NCBI GenBank assembly: GCA_947503395.1
Contig: CANNDP010000044.1
Span: 1-7,887 of the forward strand
Reading direction: 5' to 3'
From: Actinomycetota bacterium
Lineage (GTDB): Bacteria > Actinomycetota > Actinomycetes > Nanopelagicales > Nanopelagicaceae
Length of the DNA: 7,887 bases
Shown here: piece by piece, positions 1 through 6,227 of the stretch
Layout of the letters: each line of letters begins with the position of its first letter
Numbering within the stretch: position 1 is the stretch's first letter
Made by a program: the position numbers and the translations under genes
The notes under the pieces: generated by a model
The model's input: the letters and a program-made list of their open reading frames with translations, nothing else
What the model was told of the DNA's origin: nothing
The model's database searches: none

Positions 1-67
1 AAATCCAACTTCCTGGCATATGCAACAGCGCATCTTCATTGATAGCGATTTCGTGGAGCGAGCATGA
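1..67 (+). CDS. Phosphatidylinositol mannoside acyltransferase, C-terminal end only (partial)
   Basis: The frame that ends at the TGA at 65-67 is open back to the window edge and gives 21 residues containing PTSWHMQQRIFID. This resembles the C-terminal P-x-x-W-H-M-x-Q segment of actinobacterial lysophospholipid-type acyltransferases such as mycobacterial PatA, which acylates the mannose of phosphatidylinositol mannosides at the cytoplasmic face of the membrane. The gene position, immediately before pimA, is the usual actinobacterial one and is the stronger half of the argument, because so little protein is visible. The stop overlaps the pimA start as ATGA, so the two are probably translationally coupled. 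The start and catalytic part lie outside the window. A different upstream protein with a similar tail cannot be excluded. Confidence 0.7.
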   Translation, partial: NPTSWHMQQRIFIDSDFVERA

Positions 68-1236
68 AAATCGGATTAATTTCGCCTTATGCCTGGGATG
101 TTCCAGGTGGAGTGCAAGCTCATATAAGAGACCTTGCTTATCATTATCTTGATCAGGGACATCAGATCTCTGTCCTAGCTCCTGCAAGTGATGAGAGTTC
201 AATAGTTGAAAACTTTGTAGTCAGCGCTGGAAGACCAGTTGCAATTCCTTATAACGGCGCAGTTGCAAGAGTTCTCTTTGGCCCAGTTGCTGCATCAAGA
301 GTTAGGCAATGGGTGGCTGGAGGAGATTTTGATGTTCTACATCTTCACGAACCAGCAATTCCATCCCTATCTCTTCTTGCCTGCTCCATTGCTGAAGGCC
401 CGCTTGTTGGAACATTTCATGCCGCAGCCCCGCGACAGAAAGTTACATTTGCCATTGCGCCATTTCTAGAACCTGTGATTGAGAAGTTAAGAGCCAGAAT
501 TGCCGTTAGTGAAATTGCGCGAGAAACGCTGCGAATTCATCTAGATACTGATGCTGTAGTAATTCCAAATGGGATAAGCAAAGAGTTCTTTGAGAAAGCA
601 GAAGCAAACCCAACCTGGAGGCGAGATTTAACCATTGGATTTATTGGCAGATTCTCAGAACCTCGAAAGGGGCTAAATGTTCTCCTTGAAGCCTTTCCTA
701 GAATTGCTCTTGCACTTCCAGAAGTGCGCTTGCTGATCGCAGGTCCGGGCGAAGGTGTTGAAGCCATGGAGAGTGTTAACCCAGCTCTTCGTTCTCGAAT
801 CACATTCCTTGGCAGAATTGATGATGAGGCCAAAGCCTCTCTTCTTAAATCAATTAGCGTCTATGTTGCCCCAAATACAGGCGGAGAATCCTTTGGAATA
901 ATCCTCACTGAGGCGATGGCATCTGGCGTTCCGATTGTGGCAAGTGATATTCCAGCATTTAGTCAACTTCTCGAAGATGGTAAATATGGTCTGCTTTTTG
1001 AAAATGAAAATTCCTCTGATCTTGCAGATAAGTTAATCCGACTACTTAAAGATAATGATTTGGCAAAAGGATATTCACAGTCGGGCCTTGATCATGCAGC
1101 TAGATTTGATTGGAATCAGGTTGGCGATGAGATTATGAATGTTTATCTGCATGCTAGAGGCGAAGATGAGAAGGTGACGCTCTTGTCTGAGGCAAGACCA
1201 TGGAGCAGGCTCTTTACTAGAGGCGAGGAGGAGTGA
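64..1236 (+). CDS. pimA: GDP-mannose-dependent phosphatidylinositol alpha-mannosyltransferase PimA (GT4)
   Basis: PimA transfers the first mannose from GDP-mannose to the inositol of phosphatidylinositol on the inner face of the membrane, starting phosphatidylinositol mannoside synthesis. The 390-residue protein has the two-Rossmann GT-B layout. The N-terminal domain opens with PYAWDVPGGVQAH, including the nucleotide-loop Gly16, and carries the catalytic-loop histidine in GTFHA (His119). The C-terminal domain has GRFSEPRKG with Arg196 and Lys202, which contact the GDP phosphates in the known enzyme, and the E-x7-E motif in ESFGIILTE (Glu275 and Glu283). These positions match mycobacterial PimA almost number for number, which separates it from generic GT4 enzymes. 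GGAG at 55-58 is a usable ribosome site. The start overlaps the acyltransferase stop, and the end overlaps the next gene. Length is normal and no key residue is missing. Confidence 0.93.
   Translation: MKIGLISPYAWDVPGGVQAHIRDLAYHYLDQGHQISVLAPASDESSIVENFVVSAGRPVAIPYNGAVARVLFGPVAASRVRQWVAGGDFDVLHLHEPAIPSLSLLACSIAEGPLVGTFHAAAPRQKVTFAIAPFLEPVIEKLRARIAVSEIARETLRIHLDTDAVVIPNGISKEFFEKAEANPTWRRDLTIGFIGRFSEPRKGLNVLLEAFPRIALALPEVRLLIAGPGEGVEAMESVNPALRSRITFLGRIDDEAKASLLKSISVYVAPNTGGESFGIILTEAMASGVPIVASDIPAFSQLLEDGKYGLLFENENSSDLADKLIRLLKDNDLAKGYSQSGLDHAARFDWNQVGDEIMNVYLHARGEDEKVTLLSEARPWSRLFTRGEEE
1226..1231 (+). promoter_or_regulatory. Strong Shine-Dalgarno AGGAGG that decides the start of the LemA-like gene
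   Basis: A perfect AGGAGG lies inside the last codons of pimA. It is 4 bases before the ATG at 1236 but only 1 base before the in-frame GTG at 1233. The ATG is therefore the more plausible start. It is the best ribosome-binding site in the window and suggests the small membrane protein is made efficiently despite being an overlapping downstream gene. Confidence 0.7.
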
Positions 1237-1751
1237 TGGAGTTTCCAGTATTTGTCATTCCTCTCTTTGCTCTATTTGCTATCTGGTATCTCACCTTTAG
1301 CGCAACAAGACTTGATCGCCTTCACCAGAGAGTGGAAACTTCGTGGGCAAATCTTGATGCTATTTTGCAGCGAAGAGCTTCACTTGCTCTTGAGTTAACC
1401 CATTTTCCAGAAACTGATCCTGCTGCAAACCTGCTACTCACCTCAGCAGCCCATCACGCAAGGGCGGCTGATATATCAGAGCGAAGTGAGGCAGAGAGCG
1501 CTCTTACTGGCGCCCTATTGCTTCTTCGACAGGAAAGCTGGTTAGTTGAGAAGTATCCAGATTTATTTGAAGAACTTGATCAAATTACTGAGCGGCTAAA
1601 AGTTGGCATCTCCCTTCATGTTGAGGGAGTTTCAGCTGCAAAAGCGCGCCGATCAAAGCTGATCTATCGAGTCTTCCGTCTTGCTGGAAAGGCTCCACTT
1701 CCAGTCAAATATGCCTTCGAAGATGATTCACTAGTCGAAGTGCAAAGATGA
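1236..1751 (+). CDS. Small LemA-like single-pass membrane protein of unknown function
   Basis: This 171-residue protein starts with one hydrophobic helix (about residues 3-22), followed by a soluble, mostly helical domain rich in Ala, Leu, Glu and Arg. Residues 33-54 contain VETSWANLDAILQRRASL, which resembles the LemA-family core in which a W-x-x-[IL]-D and a downstream R-R/K-x-D/S-L segment open the helical bundle. LemA proteins are usually about 180-190 residues with one N-terminal transmembrane helix, so length and topology fit. Their biochemical role is not established. I chose ATG 1236 over the in-frame GTG at 1233 because of the spacing from AGGAGG. The gene overlaps the pimA stop as TGATG and the next start as ATGA, so it belongs to the same transcription unit. 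The family call rests on a short motif and topology, so it is only moderately secure. Confidence 0.72.
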   Translation: MEFPVFVIPLFALFAIWYLTFSATRLDRLHQRVETSWANLDAILQRRASLALELTHFPETDPAANLLLTSAAHHARAADISERSEAESALTGALLLLRQESWLVEKYPDLFEELDQITERLKVGISLHVEGVSAAKARRSKLIYRVFRLAGKAPLPVKYAFEDDSLVEVQR

Positions 1752-2725
1752 GGAAAATACTCTCGCTTTTTGTTCTCGCACTATTTCTATCATCCTGCGC
1801 ATCGCTTCCTTTTGCAGAAGAGAAGGTAGAGATTGAAAAAAATCTTTTTACAAATCTTCCTGGAAGCAGTGGAAAAGTATTTGCAGTTAAGTTCGATGAC
1901 ACAAATGATGCACATCCTCAGCAAGGGGTTGAGTCGGCTGATGTTGTTTACATAACTCAAGTCGAAGCAGGTTTAACAAGGCTAATGGGAATCTACTCAT
2001 CAAATTATCCAGAAGCCTTAGGCCCTATTAGATCTGTTCGAATCAGTGATTTATCAATCCTTGGCGAATATGGCAGAGTTGGATTTCTCTATAGTGGCGC
2101 GCAGAGCAAGATGCGCCCTGCTATAGCAGAGGCAAATTTAGTAAATCTAAGCGCTGAACGAAATCCACCCTCAATCTACTTTAATGATCCAGCTCGTCGC
2201 TCTCCTTATTCCATGATGGTTAAGCCAAATCTACTTCTTGAAAAAGCGGCAGATGTTGAATTCGCAAAGAAACCTGGATGGCAATATGGCCCTAGGGCAA
2301 AAGGTGCTCAGAAAATAATCTCTGCCAAGATTGATTGGCCAAATGCTAGCTATGAGGCTTATTGGAGTGCGACCGAAAGGAAATTTCTTCTAAAACACAA
2401 TGGTCGAGAAAACATGGCATCATCTGGCGCGCAGCTAGGTTCACCAATGATGGTGATTCAAATGGTGAAAATCTCGCCATCAGAGTTCGGCGATAAATTT
2501 GGCGGAGTAACGCCAAAGAGTGAAGTAATTGGAAGTGGGGATGGATATCTACTTCGAAATCAGAGAGTTGTTAAAGCCCTATGGAATCGAGCTAGCTTGA
2601 GTGAGCCAACTACTTGGAGCCTTGAAGATGGCAGCCCTGCATATTTTGCGCCCGGACAGATCTGGTTCTTTTTAACCGATACTGAGCCCAAATTCACCTA
2701 TCTACCGAAGCCAGCCAAGTCCTAA
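1748..2725 (+). CDS. DUF3048 (YerB-type) lipoprotein of unknown function
   Basis: The 325-residue product begins with a lipoprotein signal: basic MRK, a hydrophobic stretch, then the lipobox L-S-S-C with Cys17, so it is probably anchored to the outer face of the membrane. The N-terminal DUF3048 domain covers about residues 45-160 and shows the family pattern HPQQGVESADVVY (56-68), VEAGLTRLMGIY (72-83) and GPIRSVR (92-98). The second, C-terminal DUF3048 part (about 225-312) contains a G-DGYLLRNQ-VV-ALW segment and a terminal PGQIWFFLTD (302-311). The Bacillus relative YerB is also a lipoprotein without an assigned reaction. The start overlaps the preceding stop as ATGA, with no clear Shine-Dalgarno, pointing to translational coupling. 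Being last in the pimA block hints at an envelope role, but that is only context. Confidence 0.88.
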   Translation: MRKILSLFVLALFLSSCASLPFAEEKVEIEKNLFTNLPGSSGKVFAVKFDDTNDAHPQQGVESADVVYITQVEAGLTRLMGIYSSNYPEALGPIRSVRISDLSILGEYGRVGFLYSGAQSKMRPAIAEANLVNLSAERNPPSIYFNDPARRSPYSMMVKPNLLLEKAADVEFAKKPGWQYGPRAKGAQKIISAKIDWPNASYEAYWSATERKFLLKHNGRENMASSGAQLGSPMMVIQMVKISPSEFGDKFGGVTPKSEVIGSGDGYLLRNQRVVKALWNRASLSEPTTWSLEDGSPAYFAPGQIWFFLTDTEPKFTYLPKPAKS

Positions 2726-2731
2726 TCCGAT

Positions 2732-2759
2732 TCGCCAGATGGCCTAATCAAAGTAGAAT
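2732..2759 (+). promoter_or_regulatory. Candidate leaderless promoter for pdxS
   Basis: TAGAAT at 2754-2759 fits the actinobacterial -10 pattern TANNNT, and TCGCCA at 2732-2737 is a 4-of-6 match to TTGACA at a 16-base spacing. The -10 ends 7 bases before the pdxS ATG, so initiation would fall on or next to the A of the start codon. The bases just before the ATG (ACGCCT) contain no Shine-Dalgarno, which agrees with a leaderless message. This is inferred from sequence alone. Confidence 0.5.
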
Positions 2760-2766
2760 CACGCCT

Positions 2767-3666
2767 ATGACAAAAGAGAATTTAACCCAGACCGGTACAT
2801 CGCGCGTTAAACGCGGCATGGCAGAGATGCTCAAGGGCGGGGTAATCATGGATGTCGTTAATGCTGAACAGGCGCGGATCGCAGAAGATGCCGGAGCCGT
2901 TGCAGTTATGGCACTTGAGCGAGTTCCTGCAGATATTAGAGCTCAAGGTGGCGTGGCTCGTATGTCAGATCCAGAGATGATTACAGAGATTCAAAAGAGC
3001 GTATCAATTCCTGTTATGGCTAAAGCTCGTATCGGACATTTCGTTGAGGCTCAGATTTTGCAATCACTTGGCGTTGATTACATTGATGAATCAGAGGTTT
3101 TAACCCCTGCTGATTACACCCACCATATTGATAAATGGAATTTCACAATTCCTTTCGTCTGTGGGGCAACTAATCTTGGTGAAGCCTTAAGAAGAATTAA
3201 TGAAGGCGCAGCGATGATTCGCTCTAAAGGCGAAGCTGGAACGGGCGATGTTTCAAATGCCACCACTCATATGCGCGCGATCTCAGATGAAATTCGTAGA
3301 TTAAGTTCAATGCGCGAAGATGAACTCTATGTGGCAGCAAAAGAGCTACAAGCTCCTTATGATTTAGTAAAAGAAGTTGCTACAACAGGAAAGCTTCCAG
3401 TAGTTCTCTTTACCGCAGGTGGAATTGCTACTCCTGCTGATGCTGCGATGATGATGCAGCTTGGAGCAGATGGGGTATTTGTTGGCTCAGGAATATTTAA
3501 ATCAGGAGATCCGGCAAGAAGAGCAGCTGCCATTGTTAAATCAGTAACTTTCTATGATGATGCAAAAGTTCTAGCTGAGCAATCAAAAGGTCTTGGTGAA
3601 GCAATGGTTGGAATTAACGTTGCAGACATCCCAGCGCCACATCGTTTAGCAGAGCGAGGCTGGTAG
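2767..3666 (+). CDS. pdxS: Pyridoxal 5'-phosphate synthase subunit PdxS
   Basis: PdxS condenses ribose 5-phosphate, glyceraldehyde 3-phosphate and ammonia into PLP; the ammonia is delivered by PdxT, encoded next. The 299-residue (beta/alpha)8 barrel is of normal length. It has the invariant opening KRGMAEMLKGGVIMDV with Asp29, the Schiff-base lysine in PVMAKARIGH (Lys86), the second catalytic lysine in IRSKGEAGTG (Lys154), the phosphate-site segment FTAGGIATPADAA (215-227), and GVFVGSGIFKS (236-246). The Ala in GEAGTG, where many bacteria have Pro, is as I recall the usual actinobacterial form. The gene is 41 bases downstream of the lipoprotein gene, the widest gap in the window, and lacks a Shine-Dalgarno, so it probably starts a new transcript. 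The active enzyme is a cytoplasmic 12-mer of PdxS decorated with PdxT. Confidence 0.97.
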   Translation: MTKENLTQTGTSRVKRGMAEMLKGGVIMDVVNAEQARIAEDAGAVAVMALERVPADIRAQGGVARMSDPEMITEIQKSVSIPVMAKARIGHFVEAQILQSLGVDYIDESEVLTPADYTHHIDKWNFTIPFVCGATNLGEALRRINEGAAMIRSKGEAGTGDVSNATTHMRAISDEIRRLSSMREDELYVAAKELQAPYDLVKEVATTGKLPVVLFTAGGIATPADAAMMMQLGADGVFVGSGIFKSGDPARRAAAIVKSVTFYDDAKVLAEQSKGLGEAMVGINVADIPAPHRLAERGW

Positions 3667-3670
3667 GAAA

Positions 3671-4267
3671 GTGAAGATTGGAGTCTTAGCGCTCCAAGGT
3701 GATGTTGCCGAGCATATTGCCTCACTTGGAGAATGCGGCGTTATTGCAAGCGGGGTTAGAAGTAAGCAAGAAATAGAGTCGATAGATGCCCTAGTAATTC
3801 CAGGTGGAGAATCAACGACAATTGCCAAACTTGCAAAAGCATTTGGGGTCTTTGACCTGATTAAATCTCGTATCGCATCTGGAATGCCTACCTACGGCTC
3901 CTGTGCTGGAATGATTTTAATTGCCGATCAAATCCTTGATGGTGGAGCTGATCAAGAGGGCTTTGGTGGCATTGATGCCCAAGTTCGTAGAAATGCATTT
4001 GGTAGACAGGTAGATTCCTTTGAAACTGATCTTTCTTTTTCAGGTATTGGCGGCGCTGCTTTTCGCGCAGTATTTATCAGGGCTCCCTGGGTTGAATCCG
4101 TTGGAAATCAAGTAGAAGTTCTAGCAAGTTTTAACGGCCATCCTGTCGCTATTAGGCAGGGACACTTACTAGCTACTTCATTTCATCCAGAGTTGACTGG
4201 TGATAATCGCATCCATCGATTCTTTGTAGACCAGCTCTGTAAAGAAAGCTCAAAGGCAGGGATCTAG
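3671..4267 (+). CDS. pdxT: Glutaminase subunit of PLP synthase, PdxT
   Basis: PdxT hydrolyses glutamine and channels the ammonia into PdxS. The 198-residue class I glutamine amidotransferase carries the oxyanion and glutamine-binding GGES (45-48), the nucleophile Cys78 in YGSCAGMI, the PdxT-specific RNAFGRQ (107-113), and the catalytic His172-Glu174 pair in SFHPELT. The triad is complete. Translation starts at a GTG, chosen because it gives the standard MKIGVLALQGDV start. AGGA at 3665-3668, overlapping the pdxS stop, sits only 2 bases from it, so ribosome loading probably depends on coupling to pdxS 4 bases upstream. Such coupling would help keep the two subunits in balance. Confidence 0.96.
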   Translation: MKIGVLALQGDVAEHIASLGECGVIASGVRSKQEIESIDALVIPGGESTTIAKLAKAFGVFDLIKSRIASGMPTYGSCAGMILIADQILDGGADQEGFGGIDAQVRRNAFGRQVDSFETDLSFSGIGGAAFRAVFIRAPWVESVGNQVEVLASFNGHPVAIRQGHLLATSFHPELTGDNRIHRFFVDQLCKESSKAGI

Positions 4268-4270
4268 ATA

Positions 4271-5032
4271 ATGTCAGGTCATTCCAAATGGGCCACAATC
4301 AAACGCAAGAAAGCTTTGATAGATTCCAAGCGGTCAAGGGCATTTGCTAAATACATTAAAGCAATTGAGGTATCTGCAAGAAATGGTGGAGCAGATCCAG
4401 ATGGTAATCCCACTTTGTATGACGCAATTACTAAAGCTAAGAAGAATTCAGTTCCAAGCGATAACATCGAACGAGCTCTTAAGCGAGCAGTTGGCGAAGG
4501 TCAATCACAAGCTCAATGGGAGAACATAATTTACGAAGGTTATGGTCCTGGCGGGGTAGCAATCCTTATCGAATGTCTTTCCGACAATAGAAATAGAGCC
4601 GCATCCGAGGTTCGAGTCGCCATCACTAGAAATGGCGGGACGATGGCCGATCCTGGTTCTGTCTCATATATGTTTGAAAGAAAAGGCGTGATAATCGTTA
4701 AGAAAAAACAGGGCGATAAAACTATAAGCGAAGAAATAATCTTGGATTCGGCCTTGGAGCATGGTTTATCCGAGGTTAATGATTTAGGCGAGAGCTTTGA
4801 ACTTATTAGCGCTGCAACAGATTTAGTTCCAGTTAGACAGGCTCTGCAAAATTCAAATATCGATTACGAATCAGCAGATGTTTCCTTCCTTCCTTCTATT
4901 TCTATTCCAATTGGCGCAGATGATGCCAGAGCCCTCTTTGAGTTAATTGAAGCCATAGAGGAGTGCGATGATGTGCAGAATGTCTACGGAAACTTTGATG
5001 TTTCAGATGAGGTAATGGCGAGCCTGTCGTAA
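4271..5032 (+). CDS. yebC: YebC/TACO1-family protein
   Basis: The 253-residue product has the unmistakable family start MSGHSKWATIKRKKA and the following conserved blocks FAKYIKAIEVSARNGG (25-40) and KAKKNSVPSDNIERALKR (55-72), then YEGYGPGGVAILIECLSDNRNR and a MADPGSVSYMFERKG segment. It is full length. Family members have been described both as DNA-binding regulators and, more recently, as translation factors that help ribosomes through difficult (proline-rich) stretches; the sequence alone does not choose between these. AGGGA at 4258-4262, 8 bases before the ATG, is a good ribosome site. The gene follows pdxT by 3 bases and precedes ruvC, the common bacterial arrangement that led to early guesses of a link with recombination. 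Confidence 0.96.
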   Translation: MSGHSKWATIKRKKALIDSKRSRAFAKYIKAIEVSARNGGADPDGNPTLYDAITKAKKNSVPSDNIERALKRAVGEGQSQAQWENIIYEGYGPGGVAILIECLSDNRNRAASEVRVAITRNGGTMADPGSVSYMFERKGVIIVKKKQGDKTISEEIILDSALEHGLSEVNDLGESFELISAATDLVPVRQALQNSNIDYESADVSFLPSISIPIGADDARALFELIEAIEECDDVQNVYGNFDVSDEVMASLS

Positions 5033-5057
5033 CACTTTCTTGACTGGCTAATAGGCT
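5029..5057 (+). promoter_or_regulatory. Candidate leaderless promoter for the ruvCAB genes
   Basis: TAGGCT at 5052-5057 fits TANNNT and ends 6 bases before the ruvC ATG. GTAACA at 5029-5034 is a 4-of-6 match to TTGACA with a 17-base spacer, and it overlaps the yebC stop codon. There is no clear Shine-Dalgarno in the bases ahead of the ATG (CTTGAGCA). The arrangement is the same as that before pdxS and secD, but the -35 is weak and read-through from yebC is also possible. Confidence 0.42.
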
Positions 5058-5063
5058 TGAGCA

Positions 5064-5627
5064 ATGCGCGTTCTTGGTGTTGATCCCGGTCTGACGCGCT
5101 GTGGCATTGGAGTAGTTGAAAAAGTTGGAGTAAAGGATCTCAAATTAGTTGCCTGCGGGGTAATTCAAACTGGCGTTGATGCTCCTCTTGAAGAGCGCTT
5201 GATGCATTTAAGTGCTGAGCTTGAAATCTGGATCAATCGATATAAACCAGATGTCATTGCAGTGGAGCGAGTCTTTTCAAAGCTCAATGTGCGAACCGCA
5301 ATGGCTACAGGTCAAGCAGCTGGAGTTGCACTACTTCTTGCAGCAAAGGCAGGGGTTCCAATTGCGATGCACACCCCAAGTGAGGTCAAAGCAGCTGTCT
5401 CTGGTTCTGGAAGAGCCGATAAGAGGCAGGTAGCTGCCATGGTAGTTAGAATCTTAAAATTGAAAGAAGCGCCGAAACCAGTAGATACCACCGATGCGTT
5501 AGCCCTTGCTATCTGCAATCATTGGCGAGGAGCTGGTGCAAAAAAATTGGCAACTGCCACAGCTAAAGAAAAAAGCCGTTTGAAGCGTTTAAAATCGGAG
5601 CCAACATCAAGAAAGGCGAAGAAATAA
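5064..5627 (+). CDS. ruvC: Crossover junction endodeoxyribonuclease RuvC
   Basis: RuvC is the dimeric, metal-dependent nuclease that cuts Holliday junctions symmetrically after RuvAB branch migration. All four acidic catalytic residues of the RNase H-like fold are visible: Asp7 in LGVDPGLTRCG, Glu68 in IAVERVF, and Asp141 and Asp144 in PVDTTDALALA. The segment NVRTAMATGQAAGVALL (75-91) and TPSEVKAAVSGSGRADKRQV (104-123) are the usual conserved DNA-contact regions. At 187 residues it is slightly longer than the E. coli protein; the extra length is a strongly basic tail (residues 160-187, 9 Lys and 3 Arg), which is probably disordered. The gene opens after a 31-base spacer and its TAA directly abuts the ruvA ATG. 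Confidence 0.97.
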   Translation: MRVLGVDPGLTRCGIGVVEKVGVKDLKLVACGVIQTGVDAPLEERLMHLSAELEIWINRYKPDVIAVERVFSKLNVRTAMATGQAAGVALLLAAKAGVPIAMHTPSEVKAAVSGSGRADKRQVAAMVVRILKLKEAPKPVDTTDALALAICNHWRGAGAKKLATATAKEKSRLKRLKSEPTSRKAKK

Positions 5628-6224
5628 ATGATTGCCTTCATGACTGGCACTGTTTTTGAGATTCGACTTAACCGAATTATCCTCTTGGTTAATGGAATTG
5701 GTTATGAAGTTATTGTTGCTCCAGATATCGCATCAGAATCAAAAGTAGGAGGCGAGCTCTCGCTTCATACATCGTTAGTTGTAAGAGAGGATTCTTGGAG
5801 TCTTTATGGATTCTTATCTCAGAGCGCAAAGAGCCTCTTTGAAGAGCTGCAATCTGTAACCGGAATCGGACCAAAAGTTGCTAGCGCTCTGCTTGCGGTT
5901 TATGGCCCAGATGCGCTGCGAAATATCATTGCCTCACAAGATAATGAAGCTCTGGAGCGGGTTCCTGGAATTGGGAAGAAAGTTGCTTCAAGAATTCTTC
6001 TAGAGTTGAAAGAGAAGTTTGGCGCAAGCTACAAATCTAAATCTGCTCTAAGCGGTCCATGGCGAACCCAAGTAATTGGCGCACTAACTGGACTTGGTTA
6101 TTCCCAAAAAGAGGCAGAAAGCGCGCTGGATAAAGTACTGGAAAGCTATGGAAGAACTCCGACAAGTGAAGATACTCCCGAGATGCTAAAGCTAGCGCTG
6201 GCGCAATCGCGACAGAAGAGATAA
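5628..6224 (+). CDS. ruvA: Holliday junction branch migration protein RuvA
   Basis: RuvA binds the four-way junction as a tetramer and loads the RuvB motor. The 198-residue protein has the expected three domains: an OB-fold (about 1-63) starting MIAFMTGTV and containing the acidic pin Glu54-Asp55 in REDSWSLYGF; two helix-hairpin-helix DNA-binding motifs, VTGIGPKVASALL (77-89) and VPGIGKKVASRIL (112-124); then a short linker and the mobile RuvB-binding domain (about 144-196) with ALTGLGYSQKEAESAL. The first ATG is chosen over the one four codons later because family members begin MIA at this point. The gene begins directly after the ruvC stop, and AAGG at 5613-5616 is a weak, distant ribosome site, so coupling to ruvC is likely. 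Confidence 0.97.
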   Translation: MIAFMTGTVFEIRLNRIILLVNGIGYEVIVAPDIASESKVGGELSLHTSLVVREDSWSLYGFLSQSAKSLFEELQSVTGIGPKVASALLAVYGPDALRNIIASQDNEALERVPGIGKKVASRILLELKEKFGASYKSKSALSGPWRTQVIGALTGLGYSQKEAESALDKVLESYGRTPTSEDTPEMLKLALAQSRQKR

Positions 6225-6227
6225 CTC

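Noticed and set aside
712..727. Inverted repeat GCACTTC-CA-GAAGTGC in pimA
   Set aside because: The 7-base arms with a 2-base centre fall mid-gene, far from any start, with no T tract and no second copy; treated as chance.
537..833. 98-codon open frame on the minus strand inside pimA
   Set aside because: Lies wholly opposite a strongly conserved gene, with no recognisable product or start signal; a shadow frame.
2096..2117. GGCGC/GCGCC inverted repeat inside the DUF3048 gene
   Set aside because: Five-base arms with a 12-base loop in mid-coding sequence; expected by chance.
2734..2743. GCCAGATGGC dyad before pdxS as an operator or terminator
   Set aside because: Only 4-base arms with a 2-base centre and no T tract; too short to distinguish from chance.
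5040..5045. TTGACT as a -35 element for ruvC
   Set aside because: It is only 6 bases from the TAGGCT -10, and a 17-base spacing would place the -10 on top of the ruvC ATG with no suitable hexamer.
5021..5057. AGCCT/AGGCT hairpin as a terminator between yebC and ruvC
   Set aside because: Five base pairs with a 27-base loop and no following T run.
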